Below are positions 63,339 to 64,000 of a stretch of DNA of 64,000 bases, one piece after another. Under the pieces are notes generated by a model, which saw only the letters and a program-made list of their open reading frames with translations, was not told where the DNA came from and searched no databases. A program made the translations under genes and the position numbers. The stretch covers positions 31,228 through 95,227 of the forward strand of contig NZ_KB903538.1 of NCBI RefSeq assembly GCF_000379805.1, read 5' to 3'. Numbering within the stretch: position 1 is the first letter of the stretch; each line of letters starts with the position of its first letter. The stretch is from Lewinella cohaerens DSM 23179 (lineage in GTDB: Bacteria > Bacteroidota > Bacteroidia > Chitinophagales > Saprospiraceae).

Positions 63339-64000
63339 ATGATCAAGCATCTCTCTTTACTAAGTCTTCTTGTTCTTTTACTAGCTGCGTGTTCCTATAC
63401 CATGAAAATTCAAGATGGTGAAATGGCTGTAGATCGGAAGCAATATTCTGTAGCTGTCAAAATGCTAAAGAAGGAATATAGTAAAGCAGATACAAGGATA
63501 GAAAAAGGAAAGATTGCCTACCTACTCGGCACGGCTTATGATGGCCTTAATCAAGGTGCTGATGCTATAAGTTGGTATAAAACAGCTTACGACAACCAAT
63601 ACGGCATGGACGCCCTACGCAACTATGCGCAGGCGCTTAAGCAAGCTGGAGATTACCGGGAGGCCGCTCGTGTTTATAAAGAATTAGGTTTAGAAATTGG
63701 GAGTCCCTATGAATATCGCAAAGAAATTCGAGCTTGTGAAACGGCCGCAGAATGGGATGAAGAAGAACGCCAGGAATACGAAGTAGAAGCCTTAGCTGCA
63801 AATTCCGCTTCTTCGGACTATGCTCCAGTACTCTTTGGCCAAGAAGAATTGATTATCACTTCTGACCGGGCCGATGCCACTGGAGAAGAGGCTTATAACT
63901 GGACAGGAGAAGCCTTTAGCGATTTCTTTGTGCTCAATCTTACCACCAATACGGTCACTCCATTGCCTTTCGGCTTGAATACTGCTGATAATGAAGGGAC
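63339..64000 (+). CDS. TPR-containing lipoprotein, PorE/OmpA-family-like (3' end outside window)
   Basis: 220 codons to the right edge with no stop. The start is a lipoprotein signal (LSLLVLLLAACSYTMKI, Cys about 18). It is followed by TPR-like helices (DRKQYSVAVKMLKKEYSKAD, KIAYLLGTAYDGLNQGADAI, ALRNYAQALKQAGDYREAAR) and then DYAPVLFGQEELIITSDRAD, GEEAYNWTGEAFSDFFVLNL, which look like the first strands of a WD40/PD40-type propeller. TPR plus propeller behind a lipid anchor is the layout of PorE-like proteins, peptidoglycan-binding parts of the T9SS, which end in an OmpA domain outside this window. Only the start can be judged. Confidence 0.65.
   Translation, partial: MIKHLSLLSLLVLLLAACSYTMKIQDGEMAVDRKQYSVAVKMLKKEYSKADTRIEKGKIAYLLGTAYDGLNQGADAISWYKTAYDNQYGMDALRNYAQALKQAGDYREAARVYKELGLEIGSPYEYRKEIRACETAAEWDEEERQEYEVEALAANSASSDYAPVLFGQEELIITSDRADATGEEAYNWTGEAFSDFFVLNLTTNTVTPLPFGLNTADNEG

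Overview
The window looks like a chromosomal segment of a Bacteroidota bacterium, probably a Saprospiria/Lewinella-type marine member. Four proteins carry C-terminal type IX secretion (T9SS) sorting domains (genes ending at 9457, 14560, 21276 and 59547). There is a gldC gliding gene, a fused SecDF, a TonB-dependent receptor with a carboxypeptidase-regulatory-like domain, a DUF4249 lipoprotein and a LytTR two-component pair. Many genes are preceded by the Bacteroidota -7 promoter element TAnnTTTG rather than by an obvious Shine-Dalgarno sequence. This assignment rests on gene content only.

Layout. 1-2.9 kb: the start of a UbiA-family prenyltransferase (cut by the left edge) diverges from an AftB-like membrane glycosyltransferase, which converges with an SGNH-hydrolase protein. 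3.2-6.4 kb: a membrane lipoprotein and a TRAP transporter (dctQ, dctM) without its binding protein. 6.5-8.4 kb: a sugar-kinase-like ATPase and pfkA behind a 19-bp palindromic promoter. 8.6-15.7 kb: trmN6, then a secreted phospholipase-D/nuclease-like protein, a TonB receptor and a lamin-tail-domain protein that may form an extracellular nucleic-acid scavenging set. 16-21.3 kb: DUF4268, two cysteine-desulfurase-type PLP enzymes and an FG-GAP T9SS cargo. 21.5-28.6 kb: an AsmA-like giant, RNase D, a DUF4249 lipoprotein and gldC. 28.65-28.8 kb: the SRP RNA with its own promoter. 28.8-36 kb: a transaldolase-type aldolase, a toxin-antitoxin pair whose toxin looks 3'-truncated, then a leftward housekeeping run (folE, fabD, yqgE/algH, guaA, a receptor-type lipoprotein, trmH). 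36-42.6 kb: a LytS/LytR-type pair, a frameshifted acyl-CoA carboxylase beta subunit, a lipoprotein and a glycosyltransferase-TPR fusion. 42.8-53.6 kb: an aminotransferase, gamma-glutamyltransferase, an HsdR-N-like protein, a LysM protein, a CNNM/CBS protein, a PfkB sugar kinase and a GH31 glucosidase. 53.6-64 kb: a gene remnant and cupin, a small-molecule kinase plus inositol-monophosphatase-type pair, a large T9SS beta-propeller-like protein, secDF, a hairpin-rich gap, and the start of a PorE-like TPR lipoprotein.

Three things deserve attention. The first gene pair resembles the neighbouring ubiA/aftB genes of mycobacteria, suggesting a prenyl-phosphate-arabinose type glycan pathway in a Bacteroidota. 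A family of intergenic long palindromes with termini like GAGCTTGTTTGG recurs at least four times. One conserved metabolic gene is broken by a single extra base in a run of seven C/G. Names of conserved enzymes come from motifs read by eye; no database search was possible.
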